Source: Extensimonas soli
GTDB lineage: Bacteria; Pseudomonadota; Gammaproteobacteria; Burkholderiales; Burkholderiaceae_C
Assembly (NCBI RefSeq): GCF_029211265.1
Contig: NZ_JARGEL010000013.1
Span: 372,001 to 436,000, forward strand
Direction: 5' to 3'
DNA: 64,000 bases
Below the pieces are notes generated by a model that saw nothing but the letters and a program-made list of their open reading frames with translations, was not told the DNA's origin and did not search any database. The translations under genes were made by a program, and so were the position numbers. Shown here one piece after another: positions 20,773 through 30,252 of the stretch (within the stretch, counting starts at the first letter, position 1; each line of letters opens with the position of its first letter).

Positions 20773-23103
20773 TCAACCTGGCAGCTCGAGGATGGCCTTG
20801 GCCAGGATGTTGCGCTGGATCTCGTTCGACCCGGCGTAGATCGTCGCTGGCCGTGCGACGAAAAACACGTTCGCAGGGTGCACCGCGCCCCCATGGGCCA
20901 GCGCGACGGACGCGTTTTGCACGCCGTCTTCTGCGGCGGTGTCCAGCAACAGTTCGGAAATGCGCTGCGTGGTTTCGGTGACCCAGATTTTCAGCATGGA
21001 GACTTCGGCGCCCAGGTCTTTGCCGCGGCGCAGCACATCGACGCAGCGCACGAACAAGGCGTTCAGGTCATCGACGTCGAGGCGCAGGGCGTCGAAGCGT
21101 GCGCGCCAGACAGGGTCTTGCAAGCGCTGCCGCGTTTCGGCCAGCGCATGCAGGCGCAGCAGCGGCGCACGCGCATTGCGCGGATGGCCAATGGTGATTC
21201 TTTCGGAACCCAGCAACGACTTGGCCATGGACCAGCCCGCGTTCATGGCGCCCACCAGATTGCTGCGTGGTACGCGCACCTTGTCGAAAAAAGTCTCGCA
21301 AAACTCTTCGCCGCCACCGAGGTTGCGAATGCGCTTGACCGTGATGCCGGGTGCGCGCATGTCGGCGAGCAAGAAGCTGATGCCTTCCTGCTTCTTGGCC
21401 TTGGGATCGGTGCGCACCAGCATGAAGATCATGTCGGCCTCGTGCGCGAACGAGGTCCAGATTTTTTGCCCGTTCACGATGAACTCGTCGCCGTCGAGCA
21501 CTGCCGAAGTGCGCAGGTCGGCCAGGTCCGACCCTGCCTGCGGCTCCGAATACCCCTGGCACCAGCGCACCTCGCCCGAGAGGATCTTGGGCAAGTGTTC
21601 GCGCTTTTGCTGCTCCGTGCCGTGCTGGATCAGCAAAGGCCCGAGCATGGTCAGCCCCGGGTTGGGCGCCAGGTTGATGCCGTGCCGGTCGAATTCGTTC
21701 TGGAACAGCACCTGCTCGTAAGCACTCAGGCCCATGCCGCCGTATTCTTTGGGCCAGTTGGGTGCGGCCCATCCTTTGGCGTAGAGCTTTTCGTGCCAGG
21801 GTTTGGCCGTTTTCTGGCTCAGGCGGCTCGGGGGATAGCGCCACTCGGGCGGAAAGTTTTCGGCGATCCATCGGCGTAGCTCGGCAATGGAAACGGCGTG
21901 CTCCCCGCTGCCGATGACCTGGGATTGCGCCTTGTCCTCATCCGCCTCGAGCGGGGCCAGCGCCCCATAGCGCGCGCGGTGCCAGTGGGCGCTGCCCAGC
22001 CAACTGGAGAGCACCATGGCTTTCTTGAGGTAGAGGCCGATGTCGCATTCGTCGGTATAGCCAATGCCGCCGTGCATTTGGATCGCTTCTTTGGTGATGT
22101 GCATCGCTGCGTGCGTGCAGCGTGCTTGCGCCTGGCTGGCGGCGCTGGCGCGCAGCGTGGTGTCTGCCGACGTACTACCGAGCACATCGGCGTTTTGCAC
22201 GCACTGCATGAGCACGGCGCGGGCAAGTTCGGTCTGGATCAGCATGTCTGCGGCGCGGTGCTGCAAGGCCTGAAAGCTGCCGATCGGGCGGCCGAACTGC
22301 GCGCGTGTGCGCAGGTAGTCCATGGTGATCTCGAGCGCGCGCTGCATCACGCCGAGCATCTGGGCGGCGGCCAGAATGCGCGCCTCGTCGAGCGTGCGCT
22401 GCAGCGCCAGGGCGGCGGTTTTCGGCCCGGCCACGAGGTTTTGCGCGCTGACCTGGAGGCCGTGGAATTCGAGTTCGCTCCAGCTCGATCCGTCCACCAG
22501 CGCATGCGGGCGCTGCGTGAGGCCGTATGCCGTGGCCTCGACCAGAAACAGCAGGGTGTCGCCCTGCGGCCCCCGAGCCGAGACGATGAAGGCGTCTGCG
22601 GCTGCGGCGGCGGCGACGTATTTTTTGCAGCCCTCGAGCACAAAAATGTCGCCGCTTGGATGGGCACGCAGGGTGGGGTTGCTGCCGTCCTGGTCGGACT
22701 CGGACTCTTGCCAGGCCAGCGTGAGCGTGCATTCGCCTTGGGCCAGGCGCGGCAGCCATGCGGCTTGCAGGGCAGGGTTGTCGCCATGGAGCAAGGCGGC
22801 CGCAGGCATGAACGCCGCGGCGATCAGGGGCTCGGGCGCCAGGGCCTTGCCCGCCTGCTCCAACACCAGCGTCGCCTGCAGCAGGGTGCCGTCGCTGCCG
22901 CCCAAGGCCTGCGGCAAGCGCAACCCCGTCCAACCCATGGCCGCCATCTCGCGCCAGCGGGCCTTGTCGAAACCGGGCGGCTTGCCGCGCCATTCACGCA
23001 TTCCGCGGCCATTGCCATCCTGGGCAAAATAATCGGCTGCGGCGTGGCGCAGCATATTGTCTTCAGTATCGAGATCGTCCAAACGCGCGTTGAGATCTAT
23101 CAT
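20773..23103 (-). CDS. double-length acyl-CoA dehydrogenase (two ACAD domains in one chain)
   Basis: 776 residues, about twice the family length. First half (1 to about 385): GLRLPQALGGSDGT, ITKEAIQMHGGIGYTDECDIG; its end, where MCAD has YEGT, reads SSWLGS. Second half (about 390-776): FPPEWRY..., GWAAPNWPKEYGGMGLSAYEQ, CQGYSEPQAGSDLADL, LGSERITIGH and IYAGSNEIQRNILAK. The second half has Ala at the YEGT Glu position but keeps a Glu-Arg helix motif used in isovaleryl-type enzymes. This layout resembles fusion of the small and large subunits of steroid-type heteromeric ACADs. The SDR gene lies just upstream with a palindrome between. Substrate unknown. Confidence 0.85.
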   Translation of the reverse strand: MIDLNARLDDLDTEDNMLRHAAADYFAQDGNGRGMREWRGKPPGFDKARWREMAAMGWTGLRLPQALGGSDGTLLQATLVLEQAGKALAPEPLIAAAFMPAAALLHGDNPALQAAWLPRLAQGECTLTLAWQESESDQDGSNPTLRAHPSGDIFVLEGCKKYVAAAAAADAFIVSARGPQGDTLLFLVEATAYGLTQRPHALVDGSSWSELEFHGLQVSAQNLVAGPKTAALALQRTLDEARILAAAQMLGVMQRALEITMDYLRTRAQFGRPIGSFQALQHRAADMLIQTELARAVLMQCVQNADVLGSTSADTTLRASAASQAQARCTHAAMHITKEAIQMHGGIGYTDECDIGLYLKKAMVLSSWLGSAHWHRARYGALAPLEADEDKAQSQVIGSGEHAVSIAELRRWIAENFPPEWRYPPSRLSQKTAKPWHEKLYAKGWAAPNWPKEYGGMGLSAYEQVLFQNEFDRHGINLAPNPGLTMLGPLLIQHGTEQQKREHLPKILSGEVRWCQGYSEPQAGSDLADLRTSAVLDGDEFIVNGQKIWTSFAHEADMIFMLVRTDPKAKKQEGISFLLADMRAPGITVKRIRNLGGGEEFCETFFDKVRVPRSNLVGAMNAGWSMAKSLLGSERITIGHPRNARAPLLRLHALAETRQRLQDPVWRARFDALRLDVDDLNALFVRCVDVLRRGKDLGAEVSMLKIWVTETTQRISELLLDTAAEDGVQNASVALAHGGAVHPANVFFVARPATIYAGSNEIQRNILAKAILELPG

Positions 23104-23122
23104 GCAATGTCTCCTATAAAAA

Positions 23123-23168
23123 ATATCTGAATTCGTTTTATGGTTTTTATTTTCACGAATTCAGATAT
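23123..23168. repeat. 13-bp perfect inverted repeat between SDR and double ACAD
   Basis: Arms 23123-23135 (ATATCTGAATTCG) and 23156-23168 are exact reverse complements around a 20-base AT-rich centre. It occupies almost the whole 72-base gap between the SDR stop and the ACAD start. It could fold in the mRNA as a stabilising or attenuating hairpin, or be two operator half-sites. No U-tract typical of a strong terminator on the minus strand. Confidence 0.7.
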
Positions 23169-23175
23169 ATTTATT

Positions 23176-23934
23176 TCAGTGGATGGACATACCGCCATCC
23201 GCGCCCACGATTTGCCCTGTGACATAACTCGCACCGGGTGACGCGAGAAAAATGAACACCGGCGCAATTTCTTCGGGTTCGGCCCAGCGGCCGAGCGGGA
23301 TGCGTTCGAGGTAACGGTCTTTGAAGCGCTCGTCCGTGCGGATGGTTTCCGTCATGGGTGTCGCGGCGCCGGGTGCGACGGCATTGACGACGATGTTGTA
23401 ACGCGCCAATTCGCGCGCGGCGGACTTGGTGAATCCTATGAGCCCCGCTTTGGCGGAGCCGTAATTGATCTGGCCTATGGTGCCCAGAATGCCGGCGGAG
23501 GACACGGTGTTGATGATCCAGCCGCGCTGGCGCTCCATCATGCCGCCGACCACGGCCTGCAGGCAATTGAAGCTTCCGCCAAGGTGCACGTTGATGACCT
23601 GATCCCATTGGTGCCGGCTCATTTTGTGCAGCATCGCGGTGCGCGTGATGCCGGCGTTGTTGACGAGAATGTCCACGGGGCCGAGTTTGCCCGCGATTTC
23701 GGCCACGGCGGCATCGACAGAGGCGCGGTCTGAAACGTCGCAGGCCACGCCAATCGCATGTTGGCCCTGCTTGCGGATTTCCTCTGCGACTTCCTGCGCC
23801 TTTTCGCCATTCCAGTCCACGACGGCCACTTTGGCACCTTGCGCAGCATAAGCGCGCGCTATGCCGGCGCCTATCCCCTGCGCCGCGCCTGTCACCATGG
23901 CGACCTTGTTTTCGAGTGCTTTTCCGCTGAACAT
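23176..23934 (-). CDS. SDR oxidoreductase, FabG-like
   Basis: 252 residues with all classical SDR blocks: cofactor loop TGAAQGIGAGIA near 15-26, CDVSD near 65, LVNNAGITRT near 87-96, catalytic Ser in INTVSSAGILG near 139-142, Tyr and Lys in INYGSAKAGLIGFTKS near 154-169. An Asp at the end of beta-2 (AVVDWNG) suggests preference for NAD over NADP. Likely a 3-hydroxyacyl-CoA or alcohol dehydrogenase in the neighbouring acyl-CoA pathway. A good Shine-Dalgarno (AAGGAGC) lies nine bases before the start. First gene before the double ACAD, divergent from the acyl-CoA synthetase. Confidence 0.88.
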   Translation of the reverse strand: MFSGKALENKVAMVTGAAQGIGAGIARAYAAQGAKVAVVDWNGEKAQEVAEEIRKQGQHAIGVACDVSDRASVDAAVAEIAGKLGPVDILVNNAGITRTAMLHKMSRHQWDQVINVHLGGSFNCLQAVVGGMMERQRGWIINTVSSAGILGTIGQINYGSAKAGLIGFTKSAARELARYNIVVNAVAPGAATPMTETIRTDERFKDRYLERIPLGRWAEPEEIAPVFIFLASPGASYVTGQIVGADGGMSIH

Positions 23935-24104
23935 CTATTTGCTCCTTGTAAATGTGATGGTTGTTGATGGAATATGCGTTGCATTGGATGTAATCCATTC
24001 ATGGGTACTGGACGGCTGCGGTCTCCTTTCTCTCGGGTTTTGGCAAAAAATGGATGCGCGGTGTATAAACCATCGCATACCAACAAAGCCAAGGAGACAG
24101 CACG

Positions 24105-26228
24105 ATGCCACCCCCAGCCGCCAGGCCATCCCTCGCCCCTTTGTTCGATCCGCGCGCGATTGCCATTTACGGCGCGTCGTCCGACCCAACCAAGATCGGT
24201 GGGCGCCCGCTCGACTTTCTGAAAAAAAGCGGCTTCGACGGCCCACTGTATCCGATCAATCCGAAGGCACCGCAGATACAGGGCCTGCAAGCTTATCCTG
24301 CGGTGGCCGCAGTGCCCGATGCGGTGGACCTGGCCATCGTCGCGGTGCCGGCGCCGGCGGTGCTCGCCGCGCTCGAAGACTGCGCTGCGCATGGCGTGCG
24401 CGGGGCGGTCGTGCTGAGTGCGGGCTTTGCCGAGGTCGGCGGCCCGGGCGTGGCCTGGCAGGAGGAGATGAGCGCGCTCGCGCGGCGCACCGGCATGCGC
24501 GTGGTGGGGCCGAACTGCATGGGCCTGATCAACGTGCGGCGGCGTCTGCTGGGCACTTTTACGCCGAGTGCTGCGGGCTTTGGCCTCGTGCCGGGGCGCA
24601 TCAGCGTGGTCAGCCAAAGCGGTGCCTTCGGCGGCTATTGCCTGTCGCTGATCCGCCAGCGCGGGTTGGGGCTGAACCTGTGGATCACCACCGGCAACCA
24701 GTGTGATGTCGATGTTGCCGACTGCATCGAGCACTTTGCGCTCGACGCAGAAACGCAGGTGATCGCCGGCTACCTCGAGGCGGCGGCGGACAAGGAGCGG
24801 CTGTTCCACGCCCTGGCGCTGGCGCGCGAGCGCGGCAAGCGCGTCGTCATCATGAAGGTGGGGCGCTCGGAGGCGGGCGCGCATGCCACGGCATCGCACA
24901 CCGCGTCGCTTGCGGGTTCCGACCAGGTCTATGAAGGGGTGTTTCGCCAGTTCGGCGTGCTGCGTGCGCGCAGCATCGACGAGTTTTTCGATACCTCCTA
25001 CGCGGCGGCGTCGCCGGCTCCGCTGCCGCAGGGCCGGCGGCTCGGTGTGCTCACGGTCTCGGGCGGGGTCGGGGCCTTGATGGCCGACGTGGCCGCCGAC
25101 GTGGGTCTGGACATGCCGCCCATGCCCGAGGATGCGCAGCGCCGCCTCAAGGCCCTGCTGCCGTTTTGCGGGCCGCGCAATCCCGTCGATATGACGGCGC
25201 AGCTGGTCAACGACCTGACGCTGTTCGAGCGCAATTTCGAGGTCATGCTGCAAGAGGGGCGGTACGACGTGATCGTGGCCTTTCTCTCTAGCGTTGGCCA
25301 GGTCACGGAGCTGGGGCGCGGGATTCTCGAGCAGCTACAGACCGTGCTGCAGCGCTTTCCAGACCGCACGGTGATTGCGACCATGCTCGCCTCGCCCGAG
25401 GTGCGGCAGATGTTCGAGCAGGCAGGCGTGATGCTGTTCGACGAGCCCACGCGCGCCGTGCGGGCCGCCGGGGCGCTCGTGCACTACGGGCAGCAGTTGC
25501 AAAAGCGCGGCGCAGCCGACGCACCGCCGCCTTTGCCCGCCGGGGCGCTGCCGCCGCCCGCGCAGGTCGTGAACGAGGTCGAGGCCAAGGCGGTGCTCGC
25601 GAGCGCGGGCATCCCCGTGGTGCAAGAGCGCGTGGCTGCGAGCGAAGACGAGGCAGTGCGCGTGGCGCAGGAGTTTGGCTACCCCGTGGTGCTGAAAATC
25701 GCCTCGCCCGACATCGCGCACAAGAGCGAAATCGGCGGCGTGATCGTCGGCGTGCGTGACGCAGCGCAAGTGCGCGCGGCGTTTCGCACGCTGCGCGAGC
25801 GTGCGCACACACATGCACCCGCGGCCCGCATCGACGGCGTCGTGGTCGCGCAGATGGCGCCGCCGGGCGTGGAGACGATTCTCGGCGTGGCGCACGACCC
25901 GGTGTTTGGCGCGGTGCTGATGTTCGGCATGGGCGGCGTGTTCGTCGAGGCGTTCCAGGACGTGGCCTTTCGCGTCGCACCTTTCGGCGTGGCCGAGGCG
26001 CGCGCGATGATCGAGGAGGTGCGCGGCAAGGTGCTGCTGGCCGGCGTGCGCGGTCAGCCCCCGGCCGACGTGCAGGCGCTGGCCTCTGCCATCGCGGCGC
26101 TGTCCGTCTATGCCGCGCAGCACGCCGATGCGATTGAGAGCATGGACATCAACCCCTTGCTCGTGCTGCCGCGCGGGCAAGGGGTGCTCGCGCTGGACGC
26201 TTTGATCGTGCCACGCAGTGCTGCGTAG
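24105..26228 (+). CDS. NDP-forming acyl-CoA synthetase (acetate--CoA ligase family, fused subunits)
   Basis: 707 residues combining alpha and beta parts. N-terminal CoA-binding Rossmann domain (FDPRAIAIYGASSDPTKIGG near 15-34), two flavodoxin-like ligase domains with SVVSQSGAFGGYCL near 168 and the phospho-His region SHTASLAGSDQVYEG near 264-278, then from about 480 an ATP-grasp domain (VLKIASPDIAHKSEIGGV, GMGGVFVEAFQD, INPLLVLPRG). It makes acyl-CoA from an acid with ATP, giving ADP and phosphate, or the reverse. Acid specificity is not readable. Divergent from the SDR-ACAD operon with 170 bases between, which suggests a joint catabolic module. Confidence 0.87.
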   Translation: MPPPAARPSLAPLFDPRAIAIYGASSDPTKIGGRPLDFLKKSGFDGPLYPINPKAPQIQGLQAYPAVAAVPDAVDLAIVAVPAPAVLAALEDCAAHGVRGAVVLSAGFAEVGGPGVAWQEEMSALARRTGMRVVGPNCMGLINVRRRLLGTFTPSAAGFGLVPGRISVVSQSGAFGGYCLSLIRQRGLGLNLWITTGNQCDVDVADCIEHFALDAETQVIAGYLEAAADKERLFHALALARERGKRVVIMKVGRSEAGAHATASHTASLAGSDQVYEGVFRQFGVLRARSIDEFFDTSYAAASPAPLPQGRRLGVLTVSGGVGALMADVAADVGLDMPPMPEDAQRRLKALLPFCGPRNPVDMTAQLVNDLTLFERNFEVMLQEGRYDVIVAFLSSVGQVTELGRGILEQLQTVLQRFPDRTVIATMLASPEVRQMFEQAGVMLFDEPTRAVRAAGALVHYGQQLQKRGAADAPPPLPAGALPPPAQVVNEVEAKAVLASAGIPVVQERVAASEDEAVRVAQEFGYPVVLKIASPDIAHKSEIGGVIVGVRDAAQVRAAFRTLRERAHTHAPAARIDGVVVAQMAPPGVETILGVAHDPVFGAVLMFGMGGVFVEAFQDVAFRVAPFGVAEARAMIEEVRGKVLLAGVRGQPPADVQALASAIAALSVYAAQHADAIESMDINPLLVLPRGQGVLALDALIVPRSAA

Positions 26229-26270
26229 TGCCACATAGTGCGTGACACGGGCTCACGCGCAAGCAGGGCA

Positions 26271-26304
26271 ATAAAAAAGCCGCATGTCCAAGAAAACATG
26301 CGGC
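26271..26304 (-). terminator. rho-independent terminator after tRNA-Thr
   Basis: On the minus strand an 8-bp perfect stem (GCCGCATG at 26304-26297 pairing with CATGCGGC at 26286-26279), a 10-base loop and a T-run from 26278 to 26271. It lies 20 bases past the tRNA 3' end and should end the tRNA transcript, and possibly the fbp transcript. Confidence 0.9.
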
Positions 26305-26324
26305 CTGTTTGCTATTCTTTTAGC

Positions 26325-26400
26325 TGGTGCCGGAGAGAGGAATCGAACCCCCGACCTTCTCATTACGAATGAGCTGCTCTACCGACTGAGCTACTCCGGC
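26325..26400 (-). tRNA. tRNA-Thr, anticodon CGT
   Basis: 76 bases on the minus strand from GCCGGAG (5' acceptor) to CTCCGGCACCA, so the CCA end is encoded. The D-arm AGCTCAGTCGGTAGAGC, the anticodon loop TTCGTAA giving anticodon CGT, and the T-arm GGGGGTTCGATTCCTC are complete, and the sequence closely follows E. coli tRNA-Thr(CGT). It begins only 11 bases after the fbp stop on the same strand, so it may be cut from an fbp-tRNA transcript. Confidence 0.97.
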
Positions 26401-26411
26401 GAAGCCCGGCA

Positions 26412-27419
26412 TTATAGCGCCGTGTGGTAGCTCGTGACGAGCTCTACCTCGTTTTTCGAGCCCAGGATCACGCTCACGCGCTCGTGCAGCTGGCTGGGTT
26501 GGAGGTCGAGGATGCGTTGCTGGCCGTTGGTGGCGGCGCCGCCGGCTTGTTCGACCAGCCAGGCCATGGGGTTGGCCTCGTACATCAGGCGCAGCTTGCC
26601 GGGTTTGCTCGGCTCGCGCTGGTCCCAGGGGTACATGAAGATGCCGCCGCGCACGAGGATGCGGTGCACGTCGGCCACCATGCTCGCGACCCAGCGCATG
26701 TTGAAGTCCTTGCCGCGCGGGCCGTCCTTGCCTTGCAGGCATTCGTCGATGTAGCGCCGCACGGGCGGGGCCCAGTGGCGCATGTTGCTCATGTTGATCG
26801 CGAACTCTTTGGTGTCCTCGGGGATGCGCAGCTTTTCTTCGGTGAGCACGAAGGAGCCTTGCTCGCGGTCCAGCGTGAACATGGCCACGCCGTCGCCCAC
26901 GGTGAGCACGAGCACGGTTTGCGGGCCGTAGATGCAATAGCCCGCGGCGACCTGCTGGCGGCCGGGCTGCAGAAAGTCGCCTTCATCGACGCCGCGGTCG
27001 TCCTCGGGCATTTTGAGCACGCTGAAGATGGTGCCTATGCTCACGTCCACGTCGATGTTGCTCGAGCCGTCGAGCGGGTCGAACAGCAGCAGGTATTCGC
27101 CTTTGGGGAAGCGGTTGGGCACGACGTAGATGGCGTCCATCTCCTCGCTGGCCATGGCGGCGAGGTGGCCGCCCCACTCGTTGGCATCGATCAGCACTTC
27201 GTTGGCGATGATGTCGAGCTTTTTCTGCACTTCGCCCTGCACGTTTTCGCTCTCGGCGCTGCCGAGCACGCTGCCGAGCGCGCCCTTGTTCACGGTCAGG
27301 CTGATGCGCTTGCACGCGCGTGCCACGACTTCGAGCAGCAGGCGCAGCTGCGCGGGGATTTTGCCAGCTTCGCGCTGCTGCTCGATCAGGTAGCGCGTGA
27401 GGCTGATGTGTGGGGTCAT
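26412..27419 (-). CDS. fbp: fructose-1,6-bisphosphatase, class I
   Basis: Removes the 1-phosphate of fructose-1,6-bisphosphate in gluconeogenesis. 335 residues. Metal and substrate blocks are visible: [12 protein letters not shown] near 66-77, [20 protein letters not shown] near 112-131 with the Asp-Pro-Leu-Asp-Gly metal motif, [12 protein letters not shown]-like [14 protein letters not shown] and the C-terminal helix. Start at 27419 ([19 protein letters not shown]) is family-typical. It lies 35 bases downstream of pepN on the same strand and is followed by tRNA-Thr. Confidence 0.96.
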   Translation of the reverse strand: MTPHISLTRYLIEQQREAGKIPAQLRLLLEVVARACKRISLTVNKGALGSVLGSAESENVQGEVQKKLDIIANEVLIDANEWGGHLAAMASEEMDAIYVVPNRFPKGEYLLLFDPLDGSSNIDVDVSIGTIFSVLKMPEDDRGVDEGDFLQPGRQQVAAGYCIYGPQTVLVLTVGDGVAMFTLDREQGSFVLTEEKLRIPEDTKEFAINMSNMRHWAPPVRRYIDECLQGKDGPRGKDFNMRWVASMVADVHRILVRGGIFMYPWDQREPSKPGKLRLMYEANPMAWLVEQAGGAATNGQQRILDLQPSQLHERVSVILGSKNEVELVTSYHTAL

Positions 27420-27454
27420 GCAAAGTCTCCCTGGATGTTCTACGGAATGCCGGA

Positions 27455-30166
27455 TTATTCCTCGGCGAGCGCGCGGCCGACGACTTCGCGCACGTCGGCG
27501 CTGAGTTCGGACTTGGCGGCAACGCGCGCGAGCGCTTCACGTGCGGCGCTGCGCCAGGGCTCGGCGAGCTTCTTCCAGCGGTCCAGCGCGCGTGCCAGGC
27601 GTGCGGCGACCTGCGGGTTGATGGCGTCGAGCGCGAGCACGCGCTCGCTCCAGAACTGGTAGCCGGCGGCGTCGGCGCGGTGGAAGGCGCCGGGGTTGTT
27701 CATGCAGTAGCTGAAGATCAGGCTGCGCGCACGGTTCGGGTTCGTCAGGTGGAAGTCGGGGTGCTGCAGGAGCCGGCGCACGATGGGCAGTACCTGGCCG
27801 CCGCGGTCGGGCGCACTAGCTTGCAACGCGAACCACTTGTCGATGACCAGCGGCTCGTCCTTGAACAGTGCATGAAAGCGCTCGAGCGCAGGCGCGGCGA
27901 GTTCGTGCCCGCTCGCGACCAGCGCGCTCAAGGCGCCGAAGCGCTCGCTCATGTTCGTGGCCGTCTTGACGCGCTGATAAGCCTTGCCCGGCCACACCTG
28001 ATCGCCCTGGTGCTGCGCGGCCAGGCACAGCATGTGCAGCGCAAGGTTGCTGAGCGCGCGGCGGCCAGCGCAGACGGGGTCGGGGCGGTACGCGCCCGGC
28101 GTCTGGTGCTGCTCCCAGGCCCATTGCCAGTCGGCCTGCAGCGCGAGCGCGAGCTGCAATCGCATGGCTTCGCGCACGGCGTGCACGCGCTGCGGATCGA
28201 CCTCATCGAGCTGCTCGGCGATGTAGCTCTCGGCGGGCAGCGTGAGCACGAGCTCTTTGAAGGCGGCGTCGAGCTGCGGGTGGCGCAGCACTTCGCGCAG
28301 CGCCTGGACCAGCGATGTGGGCAGAATTTGTGCATCCAATGGGCCGCTGGCGCTTGTCTGCAGGGCACTAGTAGCTATTGCTGCAATAGCGGCGCGCAGC
28401 ACCAGGCGTTGGCCTGCCTCCCAGCGGTTGAAGGGGTCGGTGTCGTGCGCGAGCAGCGTGAGCAGCTGCGCGTCGCTCGCCTCGTCTTCGAGGATCACGG
28501 GCGTGCTGAAGCCGCGCAGCAGCGAGGGCACGGGCGCGGCGTCGATGTCCACGAAGGTGAAGCTCTGGCTCGGCTCGGTCAGCACCAGCGTGCGCGTGGT
28601 GCCGTGGGGCGCGTCCTCGCCCGCGAGTTGCAGCGGCAGCGCGTGCCCGGCGGCGTCGAGCAGGCCGAGCTCGATCGGGATCACGAAGGGCTCTTTGTGC
28701 GGCTGCCCCGGCGTGGGCGGGCAGCTTTGCGTGAGCGTGAGCGTGTAGCTGCGCGCCGCGGCGTCCCACGCGCCCTGCGCGCGCACGCGCGGCGTGCCGG
28801 CCTGGCTGTACCAGCGCTTGAACTGCGGCAGGTGGCGCGCGAGCGCGCTTGCGGGGTTGGCGTCGGCGATGGCCTGCGCAAAATCTTCGCAGGTCACGGC
28901 CTGGCCGTCGTGGCGCGCGAAGTAGAGCTTCATGCCCGCGTCGAAGCCTTCACGGCCGACCAGCGTCTGCATCATGCGCACGACTTCCGCGCCTTTTTCG
29001 TAGATCGTGACGGTGTAGAAGTTGTTGATCTCGATGTAGCTGTCGGGCCGCACCGGGTGCGCCATGGGGCCGGCGTCTTCGGGGAACTGCGCGGTGCGCA
29101 GCACGCGCACGTCTTCGATGCGCTTGACGGCGCGCGCCGAGGGGCTGCCGGCCATGTCCTGGCTGAATTCCTGGTCGCGGAACACCGTCAGGCCCTCTTT
29201 GAGGCTGAGCTGGAACCAGTCGCGGCAGGTGACGCGGTTGCCCGTCCAGTTGTGGAAGTATTCGTGCGCGACCACGCTTTCGATGTTCGCGTAGTCGGCG
29301 TCGGTGGCCGTGGCGGCGTTGGCGAGCACGAACTTGGTGTTGAAGATGTTCAGGCCCTTGTTTTCCATCGCGCCCATGTTGAAGTCGCTGGTCGCGACGA
29401 TCATGAAGCGCTCCAGATCGAGCGGCAGGCCAAAGCGCGCCTCGTCCCAGGCGATCGCGGCCATGAGCGAGTGCATGGCGTGCTCGGTCTTGTCGAGGTC
29501 GCCCGGGCGCACATAGACCTGCAGCAGGTGTTCGGTGCCCGCGCGGCTGCGGATGCGCTGCTCGCGCGCCACGAGCTTGCCCGCGACCAGCGCGAACAGG
29601 TAGCAGGGCTTTTTGTGCGGATCGACCCACTGGGCCCAGTGGCGCCCGTCTTCGAGTTCGCCCTGCGCGACCAGGTTGCCGTTCGAAAGCAGCACCGGGT
29701 ACGCGGCCTTGTCGGCGCGCAGCGTGACGGTGTAGCTCGCCATCACGTCCGGGCGGTCGAGGAAGTAGGTGATGCGGCGAAAGCCCTCGGCCTCGCACTG
29801 CGTGAAAAAGGTGCCCTCGCTCACGTACAGGCCCATGAGCCGGGTGTTCTTGGCGGGCGCGCAGGTGGTGAAGATTTCGAGCTCCACAGGCTCGCTGCCA
29901 GCGGGCAGGTTTTCGAGCACGAGCTGGCCGGCGTCCATCTTGAAGCTGGTGCCCTGCCCGTTGACGAGCACGCGCGCGAGGTTCAGCTCCTCGCCGTCGA
30001 GGCGCAGCGGCTGCGCGGGCACGTCGGGGTTGCGGCGCACGCGCATGCGATTGAGCACGCGCGTCTTGGCCGGGTCGAGGTCGAAGCTCAGATCGACGCT
30101 GTCGATCCAAAAAGGCGGCGGGGCGTAGTCCTCGCGGCGGGTGACGGTGGCTTGGGCTTCACGCAT
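27455..30166 (-). CDS. pepN: aminopeptidase N (M1 family)
   Basis: Zinc metallo-aminopeptidase, cytoplasmic, 903 residues (870 in E. coli). Exopeptidase motif [13 protein letters not shown] near 260-272; zinc site [25 protein letters not shown] is represented by HEYFHNW near 297 and the third ligand Glu in LSLKEGL. C-terminal helical domain follows. Near residues 592-613 the protein reads [18 protein letters not shown], encoded by a copy of the dispersed repeat family (28325-28389), an in-frame insertion into coding sequence. Start 30166 (MREAQATV) has a weak GGA; 30178 (MEPAMREA) is the alternative. Upstream gap holds another repeat copy. Confidence 0.95.
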   Translation of the reverse strand: MREAQATVTRREDYAPPPFWIDSVDLSFDLDPAKTRVLNRMRVRRNPDVPAQPLRLDGEELNLARVLVNGQGTSFKMDAGQLVLENLPAGSEPVELEIFTTCAPAKNTRLMGLYVSEGTFFTQCEAEGFRRITYFLDRPDVMASYTVTLRADKAAYPVLLSNGNLVAQGELEDGRHWAQWVDPHKKPCYLFALVAGKLVAREQRIRSRAGTEHLLQVYVRPGDLDKTEHAMHSLMAAIAWDEARFGLPLDLERFMIVATSDFNMGAMENKGLNIFNTKFVLANAATATDADYANIESVVAHEYFHNWTGNRVTCRDWFQLSLKEGLTVFRDQEFSQDMAGSPSARAVKRIEDVRVLRTAQFPEDAGPMAHPVRPDSYIEINNFYTVTIYEKGAEVVRMMQTLVGREGFDAGMKLYFARHDGQAVTCEDFAQAIADANPASALARHLPQFKRWYSQAGTPRVRAQGAWDAAARSYTLTLTQSCPPTPGQPHKEPFVIPIELGLLDAAGHALPLQLAGEDAPHGTTRTLVLTEPSQSFTFVDIDAAPVPSLLRGFSTPVILEDEASDAQLLTLLAHDTDPFNRWEAGQRLVLRAAIAAIATSALQTSASGPLDAQILPTSLVQALREVLRHPQLDAAFKELVLTLPAESYIAEQLDEVDPQRVHAVREAMRLQLALALQADWQWAWEQHQTPGAYRPDPVCAGRRALSNLALHMLCLAAQHQGDQVWPGKAYQRVKTATNMSERFGALSALVASGHELAAPALERFHALFKDEPLVIDKWFALQASAPDRGGQVLPIVRRLLQHPDFHLTNPNRARSLIFSYCMNNPGAFHRADAAGYQFWSERVLALDAINPQVAARLARALDRWKKLAEPWRSAAREALARVAAKSELSADVREVVGRALAEE
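28325..28389. repeat. dispersed palindromic repeat inside pepN, copy 3
   Basis: Minus-strand sequence runs AATAGCTACTAGTGCC, CAGACAAGCGCCAG, GGCCCATTGGATG, the same order of blocks (ATAGCTxCT, CAAGCGCT, GGCCAAATT) as the intergenic copies. It is read through in frame by pepN. Confidence 0.6.
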
Positions 30167-30184
30167 GGCGGGTTCCATTGCATT

Positions 30185-30244
30185 GGTTTTGATAGCTGCT
30201 TGTGCAGGTGGTATCTTGGCTGGAGGGCAAAAAGGCTTAAAAAA
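30185..30244. repeat. dispersed palindromic repeat, copy 4
   Basis: Between prfB and pepN: GATAGCTGCTTGTGCAGG, a short spacer, then GGCTGGAGGGCAAAAAGGC. Matches copy 1 and copy 3 in block order. It fills the 86-base gap downstream of the prfB stop. Confidence 0.6.
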
Positions 30245-30252
30245 TGCAGGTA

